The notes under the pieces are model-generated. The model made no database searches, was not told the DNA's origin, and saw nothing but the letters and a program-made list of their open reading frames with translations. Shown here one piece after another: positions 43,921-52,351 of a DNA stretch of 64,000 bases. Every line of letters starts with the position of its first letter. Position 1 is the first letter of the stretch. This DNA is from a bacterium. Its GTDB lineage: Bacteria > Cyanobacteriota > Vampirovibrionia > Gastranaerophilales > Gastranaerophilaceae. The stretch is from contig JAGAXG010000018.1 in NCBI GenBank assembly GCA_017941035.1, forward strand, positions 1 to 64,000, given 5' to 3'. Both the position numbers and the translations under genes were made by a program.

Positions 43921-44008
43921 TTGTCGTTAAGACGCTGAGACGTTAAGACGATAAGTTCATTTATTTATACGAACTTAAAGACTTAGCGTCTTATAGTCTT
44001 ATCGTCTT
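43921..44008. repeat. Interrupted palindrome of 8-bp AGACGNTA units upstream of plsX
   Basis: The left arm (43921-43958) reads as tandem units AGACGCTG-AGACGTTA-AGACGATA ending AGTTC. The right arm (43971-44008), read on the other strand, has AGACGATA-AGACTATA-AGACGCTA ending AGTTC. The arms pair at about 27 of 38 positions around a 12-base loop. It ends 16 bases before plsX. Confidence 0.75.
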
Positions 44009-44024
44009 TGGAAACGAGGGAGTA

Positions 44025-45086
44025 ATGGCAAGAATAGCAATAGATGCAATGGGAGGAGATTATGCTCCTAAAACAATAGTAGAAGGTGCTTTATGGGCAG
44101 CTCAAGAATATGGAATAGGCTTAGAGCTTGTCGGAAGAAAAGAAGATATTGAAGCAGAAATTAGTCGTATAAAATCAATAGGTTATGTACTTTCTGATTG
44201 TGGTACTAAAGGTCGCAAAAGAAGAATAAAAATTGATGTAGATAAAATTGATTATACAATTACTCATTGCAGTGAAGTTATCGGCATGGGAGAGGCTGTT
44301 GGTCAATCAATTCGCCGTAAAAAAGACTCATCAATTGTTTGTGCAGTACAGGCTGTAGCCGATGGTCGATGTGAAGCTGTTGTTTCAGCAGGTTCTACCG
44401 GAGCTGCTATGGCAGCAAGTTTATTTGGTTTAGGTAGAATTTCAGGAATTACAAGACCTGCGATTGCTGTTACATTACCAAGAACCGAAAAACCAGTAGT
44501 TATTATTGATGGTGGGGCTAACAGTGATTGTACTTCAGGCATGCTTACACAATTTGCTCAAATGGGTGTTGCTTATGCAAAATTGAGTTTGGGTATTGAA
44601 AATCCAAAAGTAGGAATTTTGAGTATTGGTGAAGAAGAAGGAAAAGGCAACGAACTTGTCAAAGAAACTTATCCTTTGTTAAAACAAATGCATGAAGAAA
44701 ATTTAATTGATTTTGTTGGCAATGTTGAAGGAAAAGAAGTTTTTAAAGATAAAGCGGATGTAATAGTTACTGATGGATTTTCAGGGAATATTGTTTTAAA
44801 AGTTACTGAAGGTTCATCTTCATTGCTTCTAAATATGATAAAATCAGAGTTCAAATCAGGTTTTATAGGAGCAATAATTGGTTTATTAGCAAAACCATTT
44901 TTACGCAGAATTCTTAAAAGAGTAAATTGGGAATTTTTTGGTGGAATGCTTTTGTTGGGAGTTAGAGGGATTTCGGTAATAGCTCATGGAAGAAGTTCTG
45001 CTTATGCTATGAAAAATGCGGTTGGTGCAGCAGTTAAAGTTTTAAATAAAGATATAAATTCGAAAATTGCAGAAAAAATAAAATAG
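44025..45086 (+). CDS. plsX: Phosphate acyltransferase PlsX
   Basis: 353 residues. IAIDAMGGDYAP at the N-terminus, SAGSTGAAMAAS (about 123-134), and DGFSGNIVLK (about 249-258) are hallmarks. It converts acyl-ACP to acyl-phosphate, linking fatty-acid and phospholipid synthesis at the inner face of the membrane. Followed 12 bases later by fabH in the same operon. A ~20-residue basic insert (CGTKGRKRRIKID, about 59-71) is slightly unusual. Confidence 0.95.
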   Translation: MARIAIDAMGGDYAPKTIVEGALWAAQEYGIGLELVGRKEDIEAEISRIKSIGYVLSDCGTKGRKRRIKIDVDKIDYTITHCSEVIGMGEAVGQSIRRKKDSSIVCAVQAVADGRCEAVVSAGSTGAAMAASLFGLGRISGITRPAIAVTLPRTEKPVVIIDGGANSDCTSGMLTQFAQMGVAYAKLSLGIENPKVGILSIGEEEGKGNELVKETYPLLKQMHEENLIDFVGNVEGKEVFKDKADVIVTDGFSGNIVLKVTEGSSSLLLNMIKSEFKSGFIGAIIGLLAKPFLRRILKRVNWEFFGGMLLLGVRGISVIAHGRSSAYAMKNAVGAAVKVLNKDINSKIAEKIK

Positions 45087-45098
45087 GATATAAGTATT

Positions 45099-46100
45099 AT
45101 GAAACCAATTAAAATAGCAGGTGTAGGTTATAGTTTGCCAAAATCAGTTATAACAAACGAAGATTTAACAAAACTCTACGAAACATCAGATGAATGGATT
45201 TATACCAGAACAGGTATAAAAGAAAGACGTGTTGTTTCAGGCGATGAAACGGCTATTGATTTAGGTTTCAATGCAGCACAAAAAGCTATTGCAAAATCAG
45301 GATTAAAACCGGAAGATTTTGACTGTATTATTTGTGCAGCTTCTGTGCCTCCTCAATTATATCCGACTTTAGGATGTACATTACAGGCAAAATTAGGAAT
45401 ACCGAATAATATTCCTGCATTTGATTTAACAGCGGCATGTACAGGTTTAATTTATGCATTGCAAGTTGCCAGAGGTTTTATTGGAACAGGAATTTATAAA
45501 ACAATTTTGATTGTAGCAGCAGACAATAATTCAAAAATTACTGACTGGAGTGACAGAGGCACATCAATTCTATTTGGAGATGGTGCCGGAGCAATGGTTG
45601 TAACTGAAGCAGAAGATGGAATTGATGATATTTTATCAATAAAAGTTAGTGCAGATGGTTCTATTGGTCATTTTATATATACAGATATGCCGGGGCAATG
45701 TTGTCCGCTTGTTCAACAGGCTTCAAAAGTTGGGGATGGTAAAATTCATATGAACGGTAAAGAAGTCTATAAATTTGCTGTTACAACAGTTCCGCCTTAT
45801 GTAGAAGAATGTATTGCTTCTTCAGGTTTGAGTGCTGAGCAAATAGATTACTTAATTCCTCATCAAGCAAATCAGAGAATAATTGAATCAATCCAAAACA
45901 GATTAAAATATTCAGATGATAAAGTAATTTCTAATATAAAATACTACGGTAATACATCAGCAGCATCAATACCAATAGCATTGGTTGAAGGAGTTGAACA
46001 AGGAAAAATAAAACTTGATTCAACTGCAATATTGTGTGGATTTGGTGCAGGAATGACATGGGGAGCTGCAGTTGTTAGATTAAGAAAAGGTATTTGTTAA
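45099..46100 (+). CDS. fabH: 3-oxoacyl-ACP synthase III
   Basis: 333 residues. Active-site Cys in DLTAACTGLIYAL (Cys about 114), His in LIPHQANQRI (about 253) and Asn in KYYGNTSAASIP (about 283) complete the Cys-His-Asn triad. It starts fatty-acid synthesis by condensing acetyl-CoA (or a branched primer) with malonyl-ACP. Lies between plsX and fabD with short spacings. Confidence 0.96.
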   Translation: MKPIKIAGVGYSLPKSVITNEDLTKLYETSDEWIYTRTGIKERRVVSGDETAIDLGFNAAQKAIAKSGLKPEDFDCIICAASVPPQLYPTLGCTLQAKLGIPNNIPAFDLTAACTGLIYALQVARGFIGTGIYKTILIVAADNNSKITDWSDRGTSILFGDGAGAMVVTEAEDGIDDILSIKVSADGSIGHFIYTDMPGQCCPLVQQASKVGDGKIHMNGKEVYKFAVTTVPPYVEECIASSGLSAEQIDYLIPHQANQRIIESIQNRLKYSDDKVISNIKYYGNTSAASIPIALVEGVEQGKIKLDSTAILCGFGAGMTWGAAVVRLRKGIC

Positions 46101-46112
46101 AAGGGAAAAATT

Positions 46113-47060
46113 ATGGTAGAAAAAATTGCATTTATATTTCCGGGGCAAGGAGCTCAAGTTGTAGGAATGGGTAAAGATTTATATGAAAATTATGAATCTG
46201 CAAAAAAAGTATTTGACACTGCGGATAGTGTTTTGAATAAAAGTATAACAAAAATTTGTTTTGAAGGACCTGAAGAAGATTTAAAACAAACAGTAAATAC
46301 TCAGCCTTCTATTGTAACAATGTCAATAGCAGCATTAGAAGCTTTTAAATCTCAATTGAATATTCAACCGAATTTTACAGCAGGTCACAGTTTAGGCGAA
46401 TATTGTGCGATGTATGCTTCAGGTGTAATGGATTTGGAAACAACATTAAAAGCAATTCAAAAACGTGCGAATTTGATGGGACAAGTAAAAGGCGGAGCAA
46501 TGTCAGCTATTTTAAATGCACCTGAAGGAAGTATTGAAAAAGCATTAAAAGAAGCATCAAAAATTGGCTATGTTGATGTCGCAAATTACAATTCTCCGGT
46601 ACAAGTTGTGTTAACGGGAGATGAAAATGCTGTTTCAGAAGCCGGAAAAATATTATTAGAAGCAGGTGCAAGAAGAGTTGTTTCTTTAGCTGTATCAGGG
46701 GCTTTCCATTCTAAGTTTTTGGAAAGTGCAAGTACTGAATTTTCAGAATTTGTAAAAGATTTGGACTTGTCAAATGTATCTGTTCCGGTTGTAACTAATG
46801 TTGATGCGTCTGCAACTATTTCAAGTGAAGATTTTAGAAACAAAATGCCAAGACAAATTTGTTCATCAGTTCATTGGACACAAACTATTAGTAATATGAT
46901 AGAAAACGGAGTTGATACTTTTGTAGAAATAGGGCCGGGAAAAGTTCTGGCAGGTTTGAATAAAAAGATAAATGCAGATGTTACAACCTATAATATTTTC
47001 GACAAAGCTTCTTTAGAAAATACAGTAGAAGTTTTGAAAAAAGAGTTGTCTTTAATATAA
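46113..47060 (+). CDS. fabD: Malonyl-CoA-ACP transacylase
   Basis: 315 residues. IFPGQGAQ near the N-terminus, the nucleophile Ser in AGHSLGEYCAM (about 89-99) and the catalytic His in SGAFHSKFL (about 197-205). It loads malonyl groups on ACP. RBS AAAGGGA; 12 bases after fabH. Confidence 0.95.
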   Translation: MVEKIAFIFPGQGAQVVGMGKDLYENYESAKKVFDTADSVLNKSITKICFEGPEEDLKQTVNTQPSIVTMSIAALEAFKSQLNIQPNFTAGHSLGEYCAMYASGVMDLETTLKAIQKRANLMGQVKGGAMSAILNAPEGSIEKALKEASKIGYVDVANYNSPVQVVLTGDENAVSEAGKILLEAGARRVVSLAVSGAFHSKFLESASTEFSEFVKDLDLSNVSVPVVTNVDASATISSEDFRNKMPRQICSSVHWTQTISNMIENGVDTFVEIGPGKVLAGLNKKINADVTTYNIFDKASLENTVEVLKKELSLI

Positions 47061-47071
47061 AATGCATCTCT

Positions 47072-47100
47072 TGCGAAAAATAAAAATATAGTTTATAATA
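47072..47100 (+). promoter_or_regulatory. Promoter of the prepilin gene inside the fab cluster
   Basis: TTGCGA (47072-47077), 17-nt spacer, TATAAT (47095-47100). The region through the RBS is duplicated at 57390-57450. Confidence 0.7.
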
Positions 47101-47140
47101 AGAATACAGAGGAATTAACGGAATAAAAGGAGATATAATT

Positions 47141-48301
47141 ATGTTAAAACGCAGTCGCAGAACCAATTTTGGGGGACTTTTAGCTAATCTCCTTGACAAA
47201 AAGAAGAATGCCTTTACCTTAGCTGAAACATTAATCGCCTTAGGCGTAATCGGAATAATTGCTGCGCTGACTATACCTTCGTTAATAACGACAATTTCAA
47301 ATACTGTACGAGAAAACCAAATGGCAGTATTTGAGCGAAAGTTAGGTAAAGGTGCAGATTTATTAAATATAGATAATGGAATTGGTCCTTATTACAATGA
47401 TACAGAATCATTTGTAAAGAGATTATCTGAACATTTGAAGATAGTAACAATTTGCGGAAAAGATAATTTAAGGGATTGTATAACTTATAATGCGATACAG
47501 CAAGAAGGCTCAGAACCTTATGAAATAGAAGATATAGAGACAAAAAGTTTTACCGGTATAGATGCAGATGAATACTTAGATGCTGCGGGTTTTGTATTAG
47601 CCGATGGCACCCCTATGGTATTGGCATTTAAAAAAGATTGTCCAATAAGTGATCCTGATGCAGTGGAATATACAGGAACTAAAAAGGAAGCGAAATCGAA
47701 TAATACGAGTTGTATAGCAGGTTTTTATGATATAAACGGCAATAAAGGACCAAATAAATTTGGAAAAGACATTGTCGGATTTAACGGAGTTACTGCTTTG
47801 AGTCTTCCATACGTAAAGTTTGCCGGTTTGAAAGTAATTAAGAGTGTATTCTTGCCAACAGGTATTTATTTAGAAGATTATTGTACAAATGGGAAAGTAA
47901 CTAATCAAGAAGCGAAAGATGCAGGAGTTACTGGTTGTTGTACAAGATGTTCCAGAACAGCTTTTGGACCTGATCGTTGGGCAAGTGCTATGATAACTTG
48001 TAATAAATTAGGAGGTCATTTACCTGATTTAGAAGATCTTACAAAAGTGGCAAGATATGTTTATAACAATGAAAATATTCAAAATAAAAAAGATGACAGA
48101 GTAACAGGAACATTAATTGTAAGTCGGTTAAGGGAACTTGCTCCATCATATAGTGGTATTATATTATGGTCGAGTGAAATTAAAAATGGAGAACATGCAT
48201 ATTGGCGTTCTTTCAGTTCCAATTATACTTATGCTCCTAGCCTACACGATGGACTACATAAGTCTGCAGCTGATAAATATGCATTTTGTGTAAAAAATTA
48301 A
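47141..48301 (+). CDS. Prepilin-type protein with a lectin-like/DUF1566-like C-terminal domain
   Basis: 386 residues. A basic leader of ~24 residues ends at KKKNA, followed by FTLAETLIALGVIGIIAALT (about 26-45), the type IV pilin-like signal with the Glu at +5. The C-terminal part (about 270-386) has CNKLGGHLPDLEDLTKVA and ILWSSEIKNGEHAYWRSFSS, the pattern of C-type-lectin-fold DUF1566 domains, with Cys pairs. It would be processed by prepilin peptidase and displayed outside. It has its own promoter between fabD and fabG and is followed by a strong hairpin. A broken paralogue lies at 57460-58325. Confidence 0.85.
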   Translation: MLKRSRRTNFGGLLANLLDKKKNAFTLAETLIALGVIGIIAALTIPSLITTISNTVRENQMAVFERKLGKGADLLNIDNGIGPYYNDTESFVKRLSEHLKIVTICGKDNLRDCITYNAIQQEGSEPYEIEDIETKSFTGIDADEYLDAAGFVLADGTPMVLAFKKDCPISDPDAVEYTGTKKEAKSNNTSCIAGFYDINGNKGPNKFGKDIVGFNGVTALSLPYVKFAGLKVIKSVFLPTGIYLEDYCTNGKVTNQEAKDAGVTGCCTRCSRTAFGPDRWASAMITCNKLGGHLPDLEDLTKVARYVYNNENIQNKKDDRVTGTLIVSRLRELAPSYSGIILWSSEIKNGEHAYWRSFSSNYTYAPSLHDGLHKSAADKYAFCVKN

Positions 48302-48333
48302 AATAACGAATTTATATAAATATATGTAACGAA

Positions 48334-48365
48334 CAAACGTAAATTCTTTTAAGAATTTGCGTTTG
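48334..48365 (+). terminator. Strong hairpin between the prepilin gene and fabG
   Basis: CAAACGTAAATTC (48334-48346) pairs with GAATTTGCGTTTG (48353-48365) with one G-T wobble. It directly precedes TGGTATAAT (48366-48374), an extended -10 promoter for fabG, so it ends the prepilin transcript before fabG is restarted. No long T-tract follows. Confidence 0.55.
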
Positions 48366-48429
48366 TGGTATAATTTTAAAGTAAATTGAGGGATATTTAA
48401 TTAAGAATTAAATAAGGAGAAAGATTAAA

Positions 48430-49161
48430 ATGACTGAAAGAAAAATTGCTTTAATCACAGGCGGTTCTCGTGGTATCGGATTTAGTTGTGCTAAAGAACT
48501 TGCTAATGCAGGATGTGACATTATCATTAATGATATTTGTGATGCACAGACAGCTCAACCTGCAATTGATGAAATTAAATCATTAGGTGTAAATGCTTGG
48601 TTTTATCAATTTGATGTATCAAATGATGAACAAGTTAAAAATGCTGTTGACAAAATGATTGAAGAACACGGACATATTGACATTCTTTTAAACAATGCAG
48701 GAATTACAAAAGACGGTTTGTTCTTAAGAATGGATGCTGAACAATGGGAAAGAGTTATTAAAATTAATCTTGGCTCAGCTTATTATGTAACCCATGCTGT
48801 AATTAAATATATGATGAAAGCAAGACAAGGTTCAATTATTAATATGTCATCAATCGTTGGTGTTCATGGTAATGCAGGTCAAGCAAATTATTCTGCATCA
48901 AAAGCAGGTTTAATAGGTTTAACAAAAACTCTTGCTAAAGAATTCGGCTCTCGTAATATTCGCGTGAATGCTGTATGCCCAGGGTTTATTCAAACAGCTA
49001 TGACTGCAAACTTGGGCAATATTGAAGAATATGCGGCAGCAATTCCAATGAAAAGATTTGGAACTCCTGAAGATATTGCAAAAGTTGTTAAATTTTTAGC
49101 ATTAGATACTGATTATGTAACAGGTCAAGCAATTGAAGTTGCCGGTGGTTTGATGTTATAG
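48430..49161 (+). CDS. fabG: 3-oxoacyl-ACP reductase
   Basis: 243 residues, short-chain dehydrogenase: TGGSRGIG (about 10-17), NNAGITKDGL (about 89-98), MSSIVG with Ser, and YSASKAG (about 154-160). Reduces beta-ketoacyl-ACP with NADPH. RBS AAGGAG. Part of the fab cluster with acpP and fabF downstream. Confidence 0.95.
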   Translation: MTERKIALITGGSRGIGFSCAKELANAGCDIIINDICDAQTAQPAIDEIKSLGVNAWFYQFDVSNDEQVKNAVDKMIEEHGHIDILLNNAGITKDGLFLRMDAEQWERVIKINLGSAYYVTHAVIKYMMKARQGSIINMSSIVGVHGNAGQANYSASKAGLIGLTKTLAKEFGSRNIRVNAVCPGFIQTAMTANLGNIEEYAAAIPMKRFGTPEDIAKVVKFLALDTDYVTGQAIEVAGGLML

Positions 49162-49217
49162 GAAAAAAGATAAGAATAGTATTTTAACTACGTTCTTAAC
49201 AAACTTTTGTAAACATC

Positions 49218-49268
49218 TTGCAAAAAAATATTTAATGAATATAATACTTGAAGAGAAGTATTTTTTAG
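49218..49268 (+). promoter_or_regulatory. acpP promoter with a short hairpin just after the -10
   Basis: TTGCAA (49218-49223), 16-nt spacer, TATAAT (49240-49245). AATACTT...AAGTATT and TTTT (about 49243-49266) form a small terminator-like stem at the start of the leader. Whether it attenuates acpP is unknown. Confidence 0.55.
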
Positions 49269-49304
49269 TAATACACAATTAATTAAAAAAAGAGGAAAAC
49301 AAAC

Positions 49305-49541
49305 ATGAGTACATTAGACACAGTTAAAAAAGTTGTAGTAGATCAATTAAGTGTTGATGAAAAACTAGTTACACCTGAAGCACGTTTCACAGATGATTTA
49401 GGTGCTGATTCATTAGATACAGTTGAATTAGTTATGGCTTTAGAAGAAGAATTCAAATGCGAAATCCCTGATGAAGACGCAGAAAAAATTCAAACAGTTC
49501 AAGACGCTGTATCATACATTGACAGCAAATTGTCTCACTAA
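49305..49541 (+). CDS. acpP: Acyl carrier protein
   Basis: 78 residues, strongly acidic. The phosphopantetheine attachment motif is [18 protein letters not shown] with Ser at about 36. It carries growing acyl chains for FabD, FabH, FabG and FabF. RBS AGAGGA; separate promoter and terminator. Confidence 0.97.
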   Translation: MSTLDTVKKVVVDQLSVDEKLVTPEARFTDDLGADSLDTVELVMALEEEFKCEIPDEDAEKIQTVQDAVSYIDSKLSH

Positions 49542-49569
49542 TTTGAGTTTTTAAATTGAATTTTATAAG

Positions 49570-49604
49570 TACGGGAGTGGGGCGTATATCGTTTCACTCC
49601 CGTA
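49570..49604 (+). terminator. Intrinsic terminator of acpP
   Basis: TACGGGAGTG (49570-49579) pairs with CACTCCCGTA (49595-49604), followed by TTGTTTT. Confidence 0.85.
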
Positions 49605-49614
49605 TTGTTTTAAA

Positions 49615-49707
49615 AGATACTAAGAGATATTAGGGCACTAAGGCAATAAGATAAATAGTATTTGTTAACTTAGTATCTTATGGCCTTAGTATCCTAGTAT
49701 CTTATTT
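49615..49707. repeat. Interrupted palindrome of 8-bp AGATACTA units upstream of fabF
   Basis: The left arm (49615-49660) has AGATACTA-AGAGATATT-AGGGCACTA-AGGCAATA-AGATA. The right arm (about 49666-49707), read on the other strand, has AGATACTA-GGATACTA-AGGCCATA-AGATACTA-AGTTAAC. Same architecture as 43921-44008 but a different internal triplet. It ends about 15 bases before fabF. Confidence 0.75.
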
Positions 49708-49722
49708 TAAAAGGAAAGAACA

Positions 49723-50976
49723 ATGGATAAAAGAAGAGTAGTAATTACCGGACTTGGTGTTGTGACGCCTTGCGGTATAGGAGTAAAAAATTTTTGGGAA
49801 AATATGCTTGCAGGAAAAAGCGGGGTTTCTCTTACTGAAAGAATTGATACTGAAAGACAAGCAGTAAAAATTTCTGCTGAAATTAAAGATAGAGATTTTA
49901 ATCCTGAAGATTATATTGATCCTAAAGAAGCAAAAAGAATGGATAGATATACTCAGTTTGCAATGGTCGCTGCGGATGAAGCAATAGCTGATGCAAAATT
50001 AAATGAGGCAGGTTATGATCCTTACAGAATTGGTGTCATAGTAAGTTCTGCCGCAGGCGGATTTCATACATTTGAGAAAAACCATCTTGCAATGTTAGAA
50101 AAAGGACCTACAAAAGGTTCTCCGTTTACAGTTCCTATGTTAATTGTAGATATGGCATCAGGCAGAATTTCAATTAAATACGGTTATAAAGGTTTAAATA
50201 AAGTTGTTGTTTCAGCTTGTGCAACAGGAACACACTCAATTGGAGATGCATTCCGTTCAATTCAGTATGGCGATGCAGATGCTATTGTAGCAGGAGGTTG
50301 TGAAGCTACTATTACAACTTTAGGTGTTGGTGCATTTACAGCTTGTCGTGCGCTTTCAAAAAGAAATGATGAACCGCAAAAAGCATCAAGACCTTATGAT
50401 AAAGACCGCGATGGATTTATTATGGGTGAAGGTGCTGCAGTGCTTATATTAGAAGAATATGAACATGCAAAAGCACGCGGAGCAAAAATTTATGCAGAAA
50501 TTGTTGGTTATGGTCAAACTGCCGATGCTCATGATATTGTTGCTCCTGATCCTGAAGGTAAAGGTGCTTTGAAATCAATGGAATTTGCACTTGCAGATGC
50601 AGGTATGAAACCTGAAGAAATTGACTATATCAATCCGCACGGTACAAGTACAGGTTTAGGAGATATGGCTGAATCTCACGCGATAGCTCAGATTTTTGGA
50701 GATAAAGAGAAAAATCCTAATTTGCTTGTATCTTCAACTAAGAGTATGCATGGTCACATGTTAGGTGCAACAGGTGCTGTTGAAGCTGTTGTTTGTGTGA
50801 AAACTATAACAGATGGAAAAGTTCCTCCAACAATTAACCTTGATAATCAAGATGAACATGTAGCAAATCTTGATTATGTTCCGCACAAAATGAGAGAAAA
50901 GAAAGTTCATGCAGCTCTTTCAAATTCTTTCGGATTTGGTGGTCATAATACAACGTTGATTTTTAAAGAAGTTTAA
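49723..50976 (+). CDS. fabF: 3-oxoacyl-ACP synthase II
   Basis: 417 residues. Active-site Cys in SACATGTHSIG (about 166), two His in NPHGTSTGLGD (about 307) and KSMHGHMLGATGA (about 344), and NSFGFGGHN near the end. It elongates acyl-ACP with malonyl-ACP. RBS AAAGGAAAG; terminator at 50995-51024. Confidence 0.96.
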   Translation: MDKRRVVITGLGVVTPCGIGVKNFWENMLAGKSGVSLTERIDTERQAVKISAEIKDRDFNPEDYIDPKEAKRMDRYTQFAMVAADEAIADAKLNEAGYDPYRIGVIVSSAAGGFHTFEKNHLAMLEKGPTKGSPFTVPMLIVDMASGRISIKYGYKGLNKVVVSACATGTHSIGDAFRSIQYGDADAIVAGGCEATITTLGVGAFTACRALSKRNDEPQKASRPYDKDRDGFIMGEGAAVLILEEYEHAKARGAKIYAEIVGYGQTADAHDIVAPDPEGKGALKSMEFALADAGMKPEEIDYINPHGTSTGLGDMAESHAIAQIFGDKEKNPNLLVSSTKSMHGHMLGATGAVEAVVCVKTITDGKVPPTINLDNQDEHVANLDYVPHKMREKKVHAALSNSFGFGGHNTTLIFKEV

Positions 50977-50994
50977 ATTGATATTTAAAATAAG

Positions 50995-51024
50995 AAAAGC
51001 CTTGCAAATTTGCAGGGCTTTTTT
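50995..51024 (+). terminator. Intrinsic terminator of fabF
   Basis: AAAAGCC...TGCAAATTTGCA...GGCTTTT stem (50995-51022) followed by TTTT. The -35 of the next promoter lies within it. Confidence 0.82.
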
Positions 51025-51037
51025 ATTTGAGTATAAT
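51009..51037 (+). promoter_or_regulatory. Promoter giving a leaderless transcript for the TPR protein
   Basis: TTTGCA (51009-51014), 17-nt spacer, TATAAT (51032-51037), then exactly six bases before ATG 51044. No RBS. Confidence 0.65.
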
Positions 51038-51043
51038 GTTTTT

Positions 51044-52315
51044 ATGAAAAAGACTTTAATTATATTTTTTGCATTGTGTTGTTTAAATCTAGGTGCATTG
51101 GCAGAGGTTTTTACAGTTCAAAGTGTTCAATATACGCAACAAAATATTTCTATACCTTATTTTCGTTATCTGCGCTATTACATTATTGATGAAAAAAGAA
51201 TAAATCTTATTTATAAAAATTTATCTTCTCGAGAAGAAGAAAATCTATTAAAAACACTTTCAAAAGAAGAAAAAAAAGATTACAAACTTGTTAAAAAAGT
51301 GCAGTCACTTATAAATAGAAATGCTTGGGGAGAAATTTTATACAATTATCCTGATTATTTTCCTGCATATGTGTTTTATTATCATAGATGTTTAGAACAA
51401 AAATATTATTCCGAAGCTCAAAGGAATTTATCTAAAATTCGTGAAATGGATAGATATTTTCAAATTTTTAAAGAAGACACAATAAATCTTGCTATGGCTG
51501 ATTTGTATTTAAAGAATGGTCAATTTCAAACAGCACTTCAATACTATAAAATGTTTGAAGATAAAAATGATGATAAAATTTTTTCAGCAATTGCGAATTG
51601 TTATTTTCAATTAGGAAATAATGATAAGGCTATTGCTTATGTAAAAAAAGCACATAATTTATCTTATGATGATGTGGAATTGATGTATTTGATATCACAA
51701 AAAACAAATAAAATACCAGAAGCTCATAAATGGGCAAAAATTCTTACAGATAAAAAATATAATTTTGAAAATCTTATGAAGGTACAATTGACAGCGCCTA
51801 ATGATGAAGAAAAATTAAAATACTGTTATCAGGCGAGAAATACGACAATTAATCCTGATGAAATTACTAAAGTAAATGAAATAATTACAAATTTAGAGCA
51901 AAAAAAATTAGATAAATATATTCAAAAATCCGGTCAATCTGCAAGAATGCCTCAATGGAGTGATATTGCAAATAGATTTCCACCAAATATTTCAGATGCA
52001 GAAAAAATTGCAAAGCAGGATGAATTTTTTGCAAAAGCAAATTTATACTTAACAAAATATTCAGGCAATCAATTGTCACAAGCATTTAATTCTTTAGGTG
52101 AAGAATATGATCGATATATCTCAAATAGTCAGGAAAAATATTATCAAGAACAACAATTAAAAGCGCAACAGGCACTTCGCGAAGCCAAAGAAAGGGAAAT
52201 TCTTTTACGCGAACAAATGATTGAAGAACAGCGCGCAAGACGCTATATGGAATTGCGCAGACGAATGTACTATATGGATTATATGGGAACACCGATGTCT
52301 CCGTTTTGGTATTAA
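51044..52315 (+). CDS. Secreted TPR-repeat protein
   Basis: 423 residues from ATG 51044, chosen because a signal peptide begins there (MKKTLIIFFALCCLNLGALA) and a -10 box stands six bases upstream. Residues about 125-250 contain TPR helices (YYSEAQRNLSKIREMD, DLYLKNGQFQTALQYYKMF, IANCYFQLGNNDKAIAYVKKA). The C-terminus (about 365-410) is a Gln/Arg/Glu-rich coiled coil. Probably a periplasmic scaffold; no specific partner can be named. Confidence 0.78.
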   Translation: MKKTLIIFFALCCLNLGALAEVFTVQSVQYTQQNISIPYFRYLRYYIIDEKRINLIYKNLSSREEENLLKTLSKEEKKDYKLVKKVQSLINRNAWGEILYNYPDYFPAYVFYYHRCLEQKYYSEAQRNLSKIREMDRYFQIFKEDTINLAMADLYLKNGQFQTALQYYKMFEDKNDDKIFSAIANCYFQLGNNDKAIAYVKKAHNLSYDDVELMYLISQKTNKIPEAHKWAKILTDKKYNFENLMKVQLTAPNDEEKLKYCYQARNTTINPDEITKVNEIITNLEQKKLDKYIQKSGQSARMPQWSDIANRFPPNISDAEKIAKQDEFFAKANLYLTKYSGNQLSQAFNSLGEEYDRYISNSQEKYYQEQQLKAQQALREAKEREILLREQMIEEQRARRYMELRRRMYYMDYMGTPMSPFWY

Positions 52316-52320
52316 AAAAT

Positions 52321-52346
52321 CCTGAGAATTTTTCTCAGGACTTTTT
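52321..52346. terminator. Bidirectional terminator between the TPR gene and speE
   Basis: CCTGAGAA (52321-52328) pairs with TTCTCAGG (52332-52339), followed by ACTTTTTT on the plus strand and preceded by A residues that give a T-tract on the minus strand. Confidence 0.85.
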
Positions 52347-52351
52347 TAAAT

